Shown here: one piece after another, positions 9,870 through 17,486 of the stretch
How the letters are laid out: every line of letters begins with the position of its first letter
How positions within the stretch are numbered: the first letter of the stretch is position 1
NCBI RefSeq assembly: GCF_014649915.1
Contig: NZ_BMTY01000001.1
Coordinates: 467,194 to 508,418 of the forward strand
Origin: Streptomyces toxytricini
Lineage (GTDB): Bacteria > Actinomycetota > Actinomycetes > Streptomycetales > Streptomycetaceae
DNA length: 41,225 bases
Direction: 5' to 3'
The notes under the pieces: generated by a model
Databases searched by the model: none
What the model was told of the DNA's origin: nothing
The model's input: the letters and a program-made list of their open reading frames with translations, nothing else
Program-made: the position numbers and the translations under genes

Positions 9870-11008
9870 CCGGTCCCGGAACGACCCGAGCGGTCGTCGC
9901 CCGCGGGCAGCGCGGGACGTCGCCGCGGGCCGGGCGGGCCGAATCCGTCCGGTTCGCCGCCACCCGCGCGCTCCCCTTCTTCGTCCGCGGCGTCCCCGGC
10001 ACCCGCCCCGCCTTCCCGGCGGAGGTGCTGCGGGAGCTGCGCGACCGCCACGGCGGCGCGCCCGTCCTGGTGCACGGCATCTCCGGGCCCGTCCTCGTCC
10101 TGCTGGACCGCCGCGAGATGCGGCAGTTCTACGACCGCCCGGGCGCCGGCGCCCCCGGAGGGCCGGCCCCCGCGCTGCCGTCCGCGGAGGTGCTGCGGAC
10201 CGTACTCGCCGAAGAGGTACGCGCGCCGGCCTCCGCCGCGACCCTCGAACTCGTCCGCCTCCGGCAGGCCGTCGCCAGGGCCGCCCGGAGGCTCGACCCC
10301 ACCGCCGGCGCCGCGGCCGCAGCCCCCGCCGAGGGCCGGGCCGGAGCCGCCGGCCTGCTCGGCCGACTGCTGCGCCGCCGCGGGCCGCACCAGTCCGGGC
10401 CCGCCCGCGACACCCGCCCGGAACGCCACCCGCACCCCGGCCCCGGATGCCCCGCGCACCCTTGGGCGCCCGTCCTCGACAGCGTCCCCGCAACCGCCTT
10501 GCGCACCCTGCTCCTGCTCGGCGCCCACCCGGCCGAGCAGGCGGCCGCCGCCGCCGAGGCCGCCGCCCGCACGGACCCCCACGAACTGGCCCGGCTCCAA
10601 GGCTGCGTACAGGAGGCGCTGCGCCTCTACCCGGCGGTGCCCGACCTCGTCCGCACCACCACCACCGAGACCGTGTGGCGGGGCGTGCGCCACCCGGCGG
10701 GAACGCGCGTCCTGCTCCCCGCCCACTTCCACCAGCGCGACGCGGAACACGTCCCCGCCGCACACGTCTTCGTCCCCGGGAGGTGGAAGACCCCCGGGGC
10801 TGAGGAGGACCTCCGGATGGCCCCCTTCGGCCACGGACCCGGCCGCTGCCCCGGCAACCGCCTGGGCCTGCTGCTCACCACCGCACTGTGCGCCGAGGTG
10901 CTGCGCCGCAGCCGCATCACCGGCATCAGGCCGGTGCTCGACCCGCACGGGCCGCTGCCCGCGGTCCTCGACCCGCGCGCCGTCCGGCTCACCCTCACCC
11001 GTCGCTGA
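9866..11008 (+). CDS. Cytochrome P450-like protein, short and lacking the I-helix acid-alcohol pair
   Basis: GTG 9866 with GGAGG 10 bases upstream; 380 residues, shorter than the usual 400 or so. The haem-binding loop FGHGPGRCPGNRLG supplies the thiolate ligand C328, and the K-helix ExxR is E250-A-L-R253 (CVQEALRLYPAVPDL). The region that should be the oxygen-activating I-helix, normally AGxxTT, reads VLDSVPATALRTLLLLGAHP with no Thr pair. The section before it (about 145-195) is low-complexity and rich in Ala, Pro and Arg. The missing acid-alcohol pair suggests peroxide-driven or non-oxygenase chemistry, or a haem-binding role. The substrate is unknown. It is followed after 50 bases by an unknown gene in the same direction, probably the same transcript. 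Confidence 0.75.
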   Translation: MTGPGTTRAVVARGQRGTSPRAGRAESVRFAATRALPFFVRGVPGTRPAFPAEVLRELRDRHGGAPVLVHGISGPVLVLLDRREMRQFYDRPGAGAPGGPAPALPSAEVLRTVLAEEVRAPASAATLELVRLRQAVARAARRLDPTAGAAAAAPAEGRAGAAGLLGRLLRRRGPHQSGPARDTRPERHPHPGPGCPAHPWAPVLDSVPATALRTLLLLGAHPAEQAAAAAEAAARTDPHELARLQGCVQEALRLYPAVPDLVRTTTTETVWRGVRHPAGTRVLLPAHFHQRDAEHVPAAHVFVPGRWKTPGAEEDLRMAPFGHGPGRCPGNRLGLLLTTALCAEVLRRSRITGIRPVLDPHGPLPAVLDPRAVRLTLTRR

Positions 11009-11058
11009 CGCACCACCGGCGACGCCCTCCCCACCACCGACTTCCCCGCGAGGATCCC

Positions 11059-11913
11059 ATGTCCGACGCCGTGACCTCCTCCGCGTCCACCGCACCGGAC
11101 GCCGAGCTGCTGGGTGCCGTGTGCCGCGAACTCGCCGAGGCCGCCGACGCCGTCGCCGAGGCCGCCCGCTTCGCCACCGAACTCGCCCTGAGCCCCCGCT
11201 TCCCCGCCCACCGGCCCGGCCGGCCCCGCACCGGCGGCGCCGGCCCCCGCAGGCCCGGCGGGCACCGCCGCCGCAGGCGCGCCCGCCGCGCCCTGCTGCG
11301 CACCCTCACCGACCCCGCCGGTCTGGGCTGGGCCCCGCGCGGCCGCGGCGTCGCCCGGGCCGGCTGGCTCGCGGGCGTCCTCACCGGCCGGGAGAGCCTC
11401 GCCGTGAGCCTCGCGGTCTGCGGGCTGAAAGCCCGGATCCGGGCCGCCGGCCTCGACCGCGCCGGGCTGCTCGCCGACCCGGACGGGGCGGCCATCCTGC
11501 GCGCCGTGGACGAGGACCGGCAGGCGGCCGCCGTGCGCGGCTTCCGCCGCGTCATGCGCGAGCAGGGCGCGGAGCGGGCGTTCGCCCTGCTCACGCCCTC
11601 GTTCGCCGACCTGTTCGCCTGGAACGCGCTGACCGACGCGAACCCGTTCAACGACCACGCCGGCTGGCAGGTCGCGACAGGCCGCGCGGTGACCGCCGAA
11701 CCGCTCCAGGGGCTCGGGGCGGCCGTACGCGCCTTCTTCGACCGGGACGGCGGGCGCGGGCACGGCCGCCGGCGGGGGAGGGCGCGGCGCCGCCGCACGC
11801 CGGCCGGTGCCGCCTCGGCGCGACCGCGGTCGGACCACCGCGGGTGCGTGCACACCCTCGGCCTCCTCGGCACGGGCGGCCTGCTCCTCGTCCAGCCCTG
11901 GCGGGCCCGGTGA
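11059..11913 (+). CDS. Conserved-type protein of unknown function next to the P450
   Basis: ATG 11059 with AGGA upstream; 284 residues. I do not recognise a family. What is visible: an Ala/Glu-rich amphipathic helix at residues 12-45, an Arg-rich low-complexity segment at about 52-78, a central section that looks globular (LLRTLTDPAGLGWAPRG, then AWNALTDANPFNDHAGW), a second Arg-rich stretch, and a short hydrophobic C-terminus (TLGLLGTGGLLLVQPW). No signal peptide. Codon third positions are strongly GC, so the frame is coding. Its TGA overlaps the GTG of the next gene, so both are made together, and the P450 lies 50 bases upstream. A partner role in the P450 pathway is inference only. Confidence 0.6.
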   Translation: MSDAVTSSASTAPDAELLGAVCRELAEAADAVAEAARFATELALSPRFPAHRPGRPRTGGAGPRRPGGHRRRRRARRALLRTLTDPAGLGWAPRGRGVARAGWLAGVLTGRESLAVSLAVCGLKARIRAAGLDRAGLLADPDGAAILRAVDEDRQAAAVRGFRRVMREQGAERAFALLTPSFADLFAWNALTDANPFNDHAGWQVATGRAVTAEPLQGLGAAVRAFFDRDGGRGHGRRRGRARRRRTPAGAASARPRSDHRGCVHTLGLLGTGGLLLVQPWRAR

Positions 11914-12143
11914 CGGCCGCGCCCCGGCTCCGGGCGGCCGCACCGGACCCCGCCGACGGCCTGCGCGCCCACTGCGAGGCGCTGCGCGTGCACGCGGACC
12001 GGCTGCGGGCAGCCGCCGGGGAACTGGAGCGGCAGGGGCCGCCCGCGGCGCCGTTCCGCGCCGAGGTCGCGGCCCTCGCCGAGCGCTGCTCGACCGCGGC
12101 GGACGGGCTGGCCCTGGCCGCGGCACGGCTCCAGGACCGCTGA
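11910..12143 (+). CDS. Small helical-hairpin protein coupled to the preceding unknown gene
   Basis: GTG 11910 overlaps the previous stop (GTGA). The 77-residue product consists of two predicted amphipathic helices (about residues 16-38 and 45-75) around a QGPPAAP turn, with heptad-like Ala/Leu spacing. This is the general size and shape of WXG100-like or other helical-hairpin partner proteins, but there is no WxG motif, so I do not assign it there. Nearly all codons end in G or C. Tight coupling suggests a complex with the 284-residue protein. The gene ends 16 bases from the convergent gluconokinase. Confidence 0.55.
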   Translation: MTAAPRLRAAAPDPADGLRAHCEALRVHADRLRAAAGELERQGPPAAPFRAEVAALAERCSTAADGLALAAARLQDR

Positions 12144-12159
12144 CGGCGGCAGCAGGACG

Positions 12160-12699
12160 TCAGGAAGACCGGGGACGGTCGGTCCACACGGCGGCGAGCG
12201 CCGCCAGGGCACCGGCCGCGGTCTCCTCGGGGGTGCCGGAGACGTCGACGACGGCACCGGGCTCGTCCGGACCGAGCGGCTCCAGCACCGCGAACTGCGA
12301 GTCCAGCAGGGCGGGGGGCATGAAGTGCCCGGTGCGCGCCGCAATCCGGCCCTCGATCAGCTGTCGGTCGCCCGCGAGGTGCACGAAGACGGCCTCGGGA
12401 ACGGCCGCACGCAGCCGGTCGCGGTAGGCGCGCCTGAGCGCCGAGCAGGACACCACGGCGCCGGTGCCGGGGGGCCGCCCGCCCAGCCGGGCGGCGACGG
12501 CGTCGAGCCACGGCCGGCGGTCGTCGTCGTCCAAGGGGATCCCGGCGGTCATCTTCGCGACGTTCGCCGGCGGGTGGTGGTCGTCGCCCTCCGTGAACGG
12601 CAGGCCGAGCGCCTTCGCGAGGAGCCGCCCCACGGTCGTCTTCCCCGTCCCGGCCACACCCATCACCACCACGACGCGCCCGCCGCCCGCCGTACTCAC
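12160..12699 (-). CDS. gntK: Gluconokinase
   Basis: Phosphorylates D-gluconate to 6-phosphogluconate with ATP, feeding the pentose phosphate pathway. The 179-residue length is normal for the family. The P-loop GVAGTGKT is at residues 14-21, the gluconate-kinase segment FTEGDDHHPPANVAKMTAGIPLDDDDRRPWL follows at about 35-65, then SCSALRRAYRDRLR and the lid region GHFMPPALLDSQFAVLE. GTG 12699 is used because it overlaps the upstream gene's stop by 4 bases (GTGA) and the P-loop begins at once. No gluconate permease or GntR regulator of gluconate type is adjacent; its only operon partner is the small upstream protein. Confidence 0.9.
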   Translation of the reverse strand: MSTAGGGRVVVVMGVAGTGKTTVGRLLAKALGLPFTEGDDHHPPANVAKMTAGIPLDDDDRRPWLDAVAARLGGRPPGTGAVVSCSALRRAYRDRLRAAVPEAVFVHLAGDRQLIEGRIAARTGHFMPPALLDSQFAVLEPLGPDEPGAVVDVSGTPEETAAGALAALAAVWTDRPRSS

Positions 12700-13046
12700 A
12701 GGGCGGCCGCGTCCAGGGCGTCGGCCCGTCGCCGGAGGTCGGCGGCGAGGTCGTCCCAGTCGGGTCCGTGCAGGTGGAGACTGTCCGCCGCCTCCCGCAT
12801 CAGCGCCGGTTCGTCCGGCCTCTGGAGGAGGACGAGCCGGTACGCGAGGTTGCGGATCCGCACGGGCAGGTACCCGTCGACCAGGTGCGGGGAGAGCTGC
12901 CTCAGCATGTCCAGGATCGCCTCGGCGTCGGCGAACGTCAGCTCCTCCAGGAAGGAGGCCTCGTCGTGCTCGCGGTCGCACGGCGGTGTCGGCCGGTACT
13001 CGTCCCCGAAGAGGCAGCGGGCGTGTTCTGTCAGGGTGGTGTGCAC
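12696..13046 (-). CDS. Small protein of unknown function coupled to gluconokinase
   Basis: A 116-residue soluble, mainly helical acidic protein starting at GTG 13046 (VHTTLTEHARCLFGDEY). A TACGCT hexamer lies 7 bases before the GTG and no ribosome site is visible, so the message may be leaderless. The body has SFLEELTFADAEAILDMLRQLSPHL and a closing helix DLAADLRRRADALDAA. I do not recognise a named domain. The stop overlaps the gluconokinase start, so the two are co-translated. There is no evidence that the function relates to gluconate. Confidence 0.65.
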   Translation of the reverse strand: MHTTLTEHARCLFGDEYRPTPPCDREHDEASFLEELTFADAEAILDMLRQLSPHLVDGYLPVRIRNLAYRLVLLQRPDEPALMREAADSLHLHGPDWDDLAADLRRRADALDAAAL

Positions 13047-13087
13047 GCGCCCGAGCGTACGGCGCCGTGCTCCGCCGGAGGAGTCCG

Positions 13088-13118
13088 GGGCGCCGGCCCT
13101 GCCGGAGGGCCGGCGCCC
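13088..13118 (-). terminator. Terminator after the VOC-family gene
   Basis: Perfect 13-base arms GGGCGCCGGCCCT (13088-13100) and AGGGCCGGCGCCC (13106-13118) with a 5-base loop, 22 bases beyond the VOC gene stop on the minus strand. It should insulate the gluconokinase operon. Confidence 0.8.
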
Positions 13119-13140
13119 GAAGCGCATCCGTGTCAGGCGC

Positions 13141-13524
13141 TCACGCCTGCGCTCCTGCGTTGCGCGGGGTGGTCTGCTGGACGGACCAGCGGTTTCCGTC
13201 CGGGTCGGTGAAGTAGACGAACGAGCCCCAGGGCATGTCCTGGATCGCGGTCGTCTCCACCCCGCGTCCCCTGAGGTCGGCGTGGGCCTCTTCGATGTCC
13301 TTGACGACGACTTGCAGGTTGTCGAGTGACCCCGGGGCCATCCGGGTGAGTCCCCGCCCCACGGCGATCGAGCAGGCCGACCCGGGCGGGGTCAGCTGCA
13401 CGAACCGGATGTCGTCGCTGACCGTGACGTCGTGGTCGGCGTGGAAGCCGACCTGCTCGTAGAAGGCCTTCGCCCGGTCGACGTCGGTGACGGGGACGGC
13501 GACCAGTTCCAGCTTGATGTCCAT
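13141..13524 (-). CDS. VOC (glyoxalase/bleomycin-resistance fold) family protein
   Basis: The start at ATG 13524 is supported by GGAGCGAG directly upstream and by the family's first strand (MDIKLELVAVPVTDVDRAKAFYEQVGF); an ATG at 13536 is possible. The 127 residues make the standard two beta-alpha-beta-beta-beta modules. The closing motif FTDPDGNRWSVQQ contains the Glu/Asp-type end of a glyoxalase domain. Such single-domain proteins include glyoxalases, dioxygenases and drug-binding resistance proteins; sequence alone cannot choose. It is monocistronic, with its own terminator. Confidence 0.85.
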   Translation of the reverse strand: MDIKLELVAVPVTDVDRAKAFYEQVGFHADHDVTVSDDIRFVQLTPPGSACSIAVGRGLTRMAPGSLDNLQVVVKDIEEAHADLRGRGVETTAIQDMPWGSFVYFTDPDGNRWSVQQTTPRNAGAQA

Positions 13525-13568
13525 CGCTCGCTCCATGCGTGGGGATTCGGGTCCTTGCGGCATCATGC

Positions 13569-13614
13569 GCCCCCGGCCGGTGTGCCGCCGCTCGGCGGCA
13601 CGCCGGCCGGGGGC
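13569..13614 (-). terminator. Long hairpin terminator of the ABC exporter
   Basis: GCCCCCGGCCGG (13569-13580) pairs with CCGGCCGGGGGC (13603-13614), and the stem continues inward through TGCCGCC/GGCGGCA to a tiny loop, about 20 pairs in all. It lies 20 bases past the ABC gene stop on the minus strand. Confidence 0.8.
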
Positions 13615-13633
13615 CTCGGGGGAGGTCCGGCGG

Positions 13634-15517
13634 TCACACGGCGGCCGGGGCGCCCTCGCCCGCCGCGAACTGCGTCCGGTACAACTCCTCGTACCGGCCG
13701 CCTGCGGCGAGCAGTTCGGCGTGTGTGCCGCGCTCGACGATCCGGCCGTCCTCGACGACCAGGATCAGGTCCGCCGCCTGCACCGTCGAGAGCCGGTGCG
13801 CGATGACGACGGCGGTCCGCCCGGCCAGCGCCTCGGCGAGAGCGTCCTGCACGGCGGCCTCCGAGGTGGAGTCCAGGTGCGCGGTGGCCTCGTCGAGGAT
13901 GACCACCCGCTGCCGGGCCAGCAGCAGGCGGGCGATCGTCAGCCGCTGCCGCTCGCCGCCCGACAGCCGGTACCCGCGCTCCCCGACGATCGTGTCCAGG
14001 CCGTCCGGCAGCGCCGCGACCAGGTCGTCGAGCCGGGAGCGCCGCAGCGCCTCCCACACCTCCTCCTCGGTCGCGTCCGGCCGGGCCAGCAGCAGGTTCG
14101 AGCGGACGGACTCGTGGAAGAGGTGGCCGTCCTGCGTCACCATGCCGACGGTGTCGCGGATCGACTCGGCGGTCAGGTCCCGGACGTCGAGGCCGCCGAT
14201 GCGGACGGCACCCTCGTCGGTGTCGTACAGCCGCGGCAGGAGCTGGGCGATGGTCGACTTGCCGGCACCGGAGGAGCCGACGAGGGCGACCATGCGGCCG
14301 GGTTCGGCACGGAACGACACCTCGTGCAGTACCCGTGTGCCGCCGCGGGCGTCGAGGGAGGCGACCTCCTCCAGCGAGGCGAGGGAGACCTTGTCGGCGG
14401 AGGGGTAGCCGAAGGAGACCCGGTCGAACTCGACGGAGACCGGCCCGTCAGGGACGGCCACGGCGTCCGGCTTCTGCGCGATGAGCGGTTCGAGGTCGAG
14501 GATCTCGAATACCCGCTCGAAGCTGACGAGGGCGCTCATCACCTCGACGCGCGCCCCGGCCAGCGCGGTAAGCGGGGCGTACAGCCTGGTCAGGAGCAGC
14601 GCGAGGGCGACGACGCTGCCGGCGTCGAGGCTGCCGCGCAGGGCGTGGTAGCCGCCGAGCCCGTACACGAGGGCCAGGGCCAGCGCCGAGACCAGCGTGA
14701 GCGCGGTGACGAACACCGACTGGGCCATCGCGGTGCGGATGCCGATGTCGCGGACCCGGCCGGCGCGGGCCGCGAACTCCGCCGACTCGTCGGCGGGCCG
14801 CCCGAACAGCTTGACGAGGGTGGCGCCCGGGGCGGAGAAACGCTCCGTCATCTGCGTGTTCATGGCGGCGTTGAGCGCGGCCGCCTCGCGCTGCATGGCC
14901 GCCATCCGCGTTCCCATCCGCCGCGCCGGCACGACGAACACGGGCAGCAGGAGCAGCGCAAGCAGGGTGATCCGCCAGGAGATGCCCAGCATGACGGCCA
15001 GGGCCACCAGCAGCGTCACCGTGTTGCCCACGACTCCGGAGAGGGTGTTGCTGAACGCCCGCTGCGCGCCGATCACGTCGTTGCCGAGGCGGCTGACGAG
15101 CGCGCCCGTCCGGGTCCGGGTGAAGAAGGCGACCGGCATCCGCTGCACGTGGTCGAAGACGGCGGTGCGCAGGTCGAGGATCAGGCCTTCGCCGAGCGCG
15201 GCCGACAGCCTGCGGGCGAGCAGCCCGAGCCCCGCCTCCGCGACGGCGACGGCGGCGATGAGCAGGGCCGGCCGGACCACGCCGGAGGCTTCCCGACCGT
15301 CGACGACGGCGCTGACGACCCTGCTGGCGAGGACCGGGGAGGCCACCGCCAGCAGGGCGGTCACGCTGCTGAGGACGAGGAACAGGGCGAGCCCGCGGCG
15401 GTGGGGGCGGGCGAAGGCGGCGATGCGGCGCAGGCTCGCCCGGGAGATCCGGCGGCGCTCCTGCCGGGCGTTGACCATGCCGTGCATCGAGGTCCAGGCG
15501 GTGACTTCCATGTCCAT
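13634..15517 (-). CDS. ABC transporter, fused permease-ATPase (exporter half-transporter)
   Basis: The start is ATG 15517 (MDMEVTAWTSM), placed 7 bases after a -10 hexamer, so probably leaderless; 627 residues. The N-terminal part is a six-helix ABC exporter transmembrane domain (about 50-320) with the coupling segment FFTRTRTGALVSRLGNDV. The C-terminal ATPase has Walker A GSSGAGKS (K420), the signature LSGGERQ (about 516), Walker B VVILDEAT (about 539) and the H-loop AHRLS (about 572). A short Ser/Ala/Asp-rich insertion precedes Walker A (YPSADKVSLASLEEVASLDARGG region). It should work as a homodimer or with an unlinked partner to export lipids, peptides or drugs. The promoter is of MerR type, implying ligand-induced expression. 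Confidence 0.9.
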   Translation of the reverse strand: MDMEVTAWTSMHGMVNARQERRRISRASLRRIAAFARPHRRGLALFLVLSSVTALLAVASPVLASRVVSAVVDGREASGVVRPALLIAAVAVAEAGLGLLARRLSAALGEGLILDLRTAVFDHVQRMPVAFFTRTRTGALVSRLGNDVIGAQRAFSNTLSGVVGNTVTLLVALAVMLGISWRITLLALLLLPVFVVPARRMGTRMAAMQREAAALNAAMNTQMTERFSAPGATLVKLFGRPADESAEFAARAGRVRDIGIRTAMAQSVFVTALTLVSALALALVYGLGGYHALRGSLDAGSVVALALLLTRLYAPLTALAGARVEVMSALVSFERVFEILDLEPLIAQKPDAVAVPDGPVSVEFDRVSFGYPSADKVSLASLEEVASLDARGGTRVLHEVSFRAEPGRMVALVGSSGAGKSTIAQLLPRLYDTDEGAVRIGGLDVRDLTAESIRDTVGMVTQDGHLFHESVRSNLLLARPDATEEEVWEALRRSRLDDLVAALPDGLDTIVGERGYRLSGGERQRLTIARLLLARQRVVILDEATAHLDSTSEAAVQDALAEALAGRTAVVIAHRLSTVQAADLILVVEDGRIVERGTHAELLAAGGRYEELYRTQFAAGEGAPAAV

Positions 15518-15524
15518 GTCCCGA

Positions 15525-15555
15525 ACGGTAGAACCTCGATCTAACTCGAGGTCAA
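15525..15555 (-). promoter_or_regulatory. MerR-type promoter/operator of the ABC exporter
   Basis: Reading the minus strand: -35 TTGACC (15550-15555), 19-base spacer, -10 TACCGT (15525-15530). Within the spacer lies a perfect inverted repeat, arms ACCTCGA (15533-15539) and TCGAGGT (15546-15552). A 19- to 20-base spacer filled by a dyad overlapping the -35 is the hallmark of MerR-family activated promoters. The predicted start of transcription falls on or next to ATG 15517. Confidence 0.7.
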
Positions 15556-15755
15556 CGCCGTGCCTCAACTCTCCCTGTGGCAGCCCTTTTTGCGGCAGTG
15601 CGACCGGGGGTGCCCGGAGACGGACCCCGGCCGCTCCCGACCGTTACCGACCTGCCCATGGTCCGGGGCGGGCGCGTGCGATAGATTCGGCCACTGCTCC
15701 GGCGCCCGCCACCGGTACCGACGATCCCCCGACCCCCGCGAAGACAGGCTTCTCA

Positions 15756-16178
15756 ATGAGCGACATCATCGACGGACTCGGCCGCACCAGCGCCTACGGC
15801 GCGCTCGGCCTGGTCCTGCTGATCCTCGGCATCGTGCTGGTGGACGTGCTGACGCCCGGGAAGCTGCCGAAGCAGATCTGGGAGGAGCGCAACCGCAACG
15901 CGGCGATCACGCTCAGCTCGGCGCTCCTCGGCATCGGCGGCATCGTCTTCACCTCGATCTGGACGACGTACGACGACTTCGGCAAGGGCCTGATGTCCAC
16001 GGCCGCGTTCGGCCTGCTCGGCCTGGTCCTGATGGCGATCGCCTTCGTCGTCCTGGACTGGGTCACCCCGGGCAAGCTCGGCGCCATAGTGGTCGACCCG
16101 GAGCCGCACCCGGCGGTGTGGGTGACGGCCTGCTGCAACCTGTCGGTCGCCGCGATCGTCGCCGCGTCCATCGCCTGA
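15756..16178 (+). CDS. DUF350 family small membrane protein
   Basis: A 140-residue protein with four predicted membrane helices in two similar halves: YGALGLVLLILGIVLVDVLTPGKL...GIGGIVFTSIW and AFGLLGLVLMAIAFVVLDWVTPGKL...VWVTACCNLSVAA. The repeated (V)LTPGKL and VTPGKL after helices 1 and 3 shows the internal duplication usual in DUF350. ATG 15756 follows a weak AGACAGG site. A TAGATT hexamer at 15682-15687 could be its -10. DUF350 proteins are often near spermidine synthase-like or other membrane proteins, but here the gene stands alone. Function unknown. Confidence 0.85.
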   Translation: MSDIIDGLGRTSAYGALGLVLLILGIVLVDVLTPGKLPKQIWEERNRNAAITLSSALLGIGGIVFTSIWTTYDDFGKGLMSTAAFGLLGLVLMAIAFVVLDWVTPGKLGAIVVDPEPHPAVWVTACCNLSVAAIVAASIA

Positions 16179-16200
16179 CGGCCCGACGGGCCGCACCCGC

Positions 16201-16234
16201 AGAGCGCCGCCCCCCGGCAGGGGAGCGGCGCTCT
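16201..16234. terminator. Bidirectional terminator
   Basis: AGAGCGCCGC (16201-16210) and GCGGCGCTCT (16225-16234) are perfect 10-base complements, with additional CCCC/GGGG pairing inside. It lies in the convergent gap between the DUF350 gene and the acyltransferase gene and can serve both. Confidence 0.75.
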
Positions 16235-16271
16235 CGCACGTACGGGCCCGGCCGCCGCTCGAGCGGCCCGG

Positions 16272-17486
16272 TCAGGCCAGGCCCAGCGCGAACGCCCCGA
16301 AGCCCGCCGCCAGCAGACCGGCGGCCGCCCGCCACGCCGCCGACACCCGCGTCCACGGTTCCTCGAACCGCCGCGCGTACCGGGCGATCCCCACCAGCAG
16401 CAGCGCGAACACCGGCAGCCACGCGGCCCGCGCCGCGATCCAGGCCGCGCCGTCGGGGGCCGTCGTCAGCCCCGCCACCCCGCCCGCGAACGCGGCGCCG
16501 GGCACGGCCGCCGCCAGCATCGCCGTCTGGTGCCAGCACAGCACCGTCATCGCGCACAGGTTGACCACCACCACCGGCGCCCACAGGGCGGGCCGGGCCA
16601 GCAGCCGCGCCAGCCGCTCCCGCAGCAGCACCGCCGCACCGGACTGCGCCGCGGCCAGGGCGAGCACGAGCAGCGACGGCGGGTGCGAGTTCGTCCGCGC
16701 CGCCCCCGGCACGCCGACCATCGACGCCGGATAGTGGAAGACCAGCAGCAGCACTGCGAACAGCACGGCCCCGCCGGCCAGCAGCAGCCGGGCGCCCCGC
16801 CGCCCGATCCGCCCCTCGCCCCACGCGACGCCCAGCTGATAGGCGAACAGCCAGCCCGGCAGCACGTTCAGCACCGCCACCCAGCCGGGCACGGACGCGG
16901 CGAACGGCCCGTACCGCAGGAAGTCCACCACGGCCACCGACGCGAACAGCGGGGCCGCCGCCCACCCGCCGAGGCGCCGCGCCGCCCGCACGCAGTACGG
17001 GGTCAGCGCCGTCACGACCAGGTACACGCCGACGAACCACAGCGGCTGCACCACGAGCGTCGCCGCGGTCCGCAGCGTCGCCTCCGGAACCCCGGCGGCG
17101 TACAGGACCGGCGCGGCCAGCGCCCACACGGCGGCGACCCCGAGCACCGGCCGTCCCAGCCGGGCGCACCTGCCGCGCAGCCACGCCCCGGCCGACCCCC
17201 GGCGCCGGTGGTAGGACAGCACCGACGCGTAGCCGCCGACCAGGAAGAAGACGCCGAGCATCTGCAGCACCCAGCTCGCCGGCGCGAGCGCCCCGACCGC
17301 CGAGAGGGGGCTGGCGTTGTGCAGGCCGCCGTCCGCGTCGACGGTGAACCCGCCGAGCATCCAGTGCCCGACGGGCACCGCCAGCAGGGCCAGCGCCCGC
17401 AGCCCGTCCACCGCCCGGTCCCGGTGCGCCGGCGTACACCGGTCGATCCGCTCGGCCGCCCGCCGCAGCCCGGCCGCGGCGCTCAC
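16272..17486 (-). CDS. Acyltransferase family (acyltransferase-3, OafA/YrhL-like) membrane protein
   Basis: A 404-residue polytopic protein with about ten membrane helices. The N-terminal AVDGLRALALLAVPVGHW matches the conserved R...H region of acyltransferase-3 proteins, which move acetyl or succinyl groups across the membrane onto glycans, lipids or antibiotics. LGVFFLVGGYASVLSY is the typical following helix. GTG 17486 overlaps the stop of the upstream hydrolase gene (GTGA), so the pair is coupled. Together with a secreted alpha/beta hydrolase this suggests cell-surface acylation and deacylation, which is inference. Ends beside a bidirectional terminator. Confidence 0.8.
   Translation of the reverse strand: MSAAAGLRRAAERIDRCTPAHRDRAVDGLRALALLAVPVGHWMLGGFTVDADGGLHNASPLSAVGALAPASWVLQMLGVFFLVGGYASVLSYHRRRGSAGAWLRGRCARLGRPVLGVAAVWALAAPVLYAAGVPEATLRTAATLVVQPLWFVGVYLVVTALTPYCVRAARRLGGWAAAPLFASVAVVDFLRYGPFAASVPGWVAVLNVLPGWLFAYQLGVAWGEGRIGRRGARLLLAGGAVLFAVLLLVFHYPASMVGVPGAARTNSHPPSLLVLALAAAQSGAAVLLRERLARLLARPALWAPVVVVNLCAMTVLCWHQTAMLAAAVPGAAFAGGVAGLTTAPDGAAWIAARAAWLPVFALLLVGIARYARRFEEPWTRVSAAWRAAAGLLAAGFGAFALGLA

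Noticed and set aside
8690..12143. Conservon (cvn) operon, because a P450 lies beside small proteins
   Set aside because: No sensor kinase-like, roadblock, DUF742 or Ras-like GTPase gene is present.
11910..12143. WXG100 / type VII secretion partner
   Set aside because: Length and helical hairpin shape fit, but there is no WxG turn and no secretion ATPase nearby.
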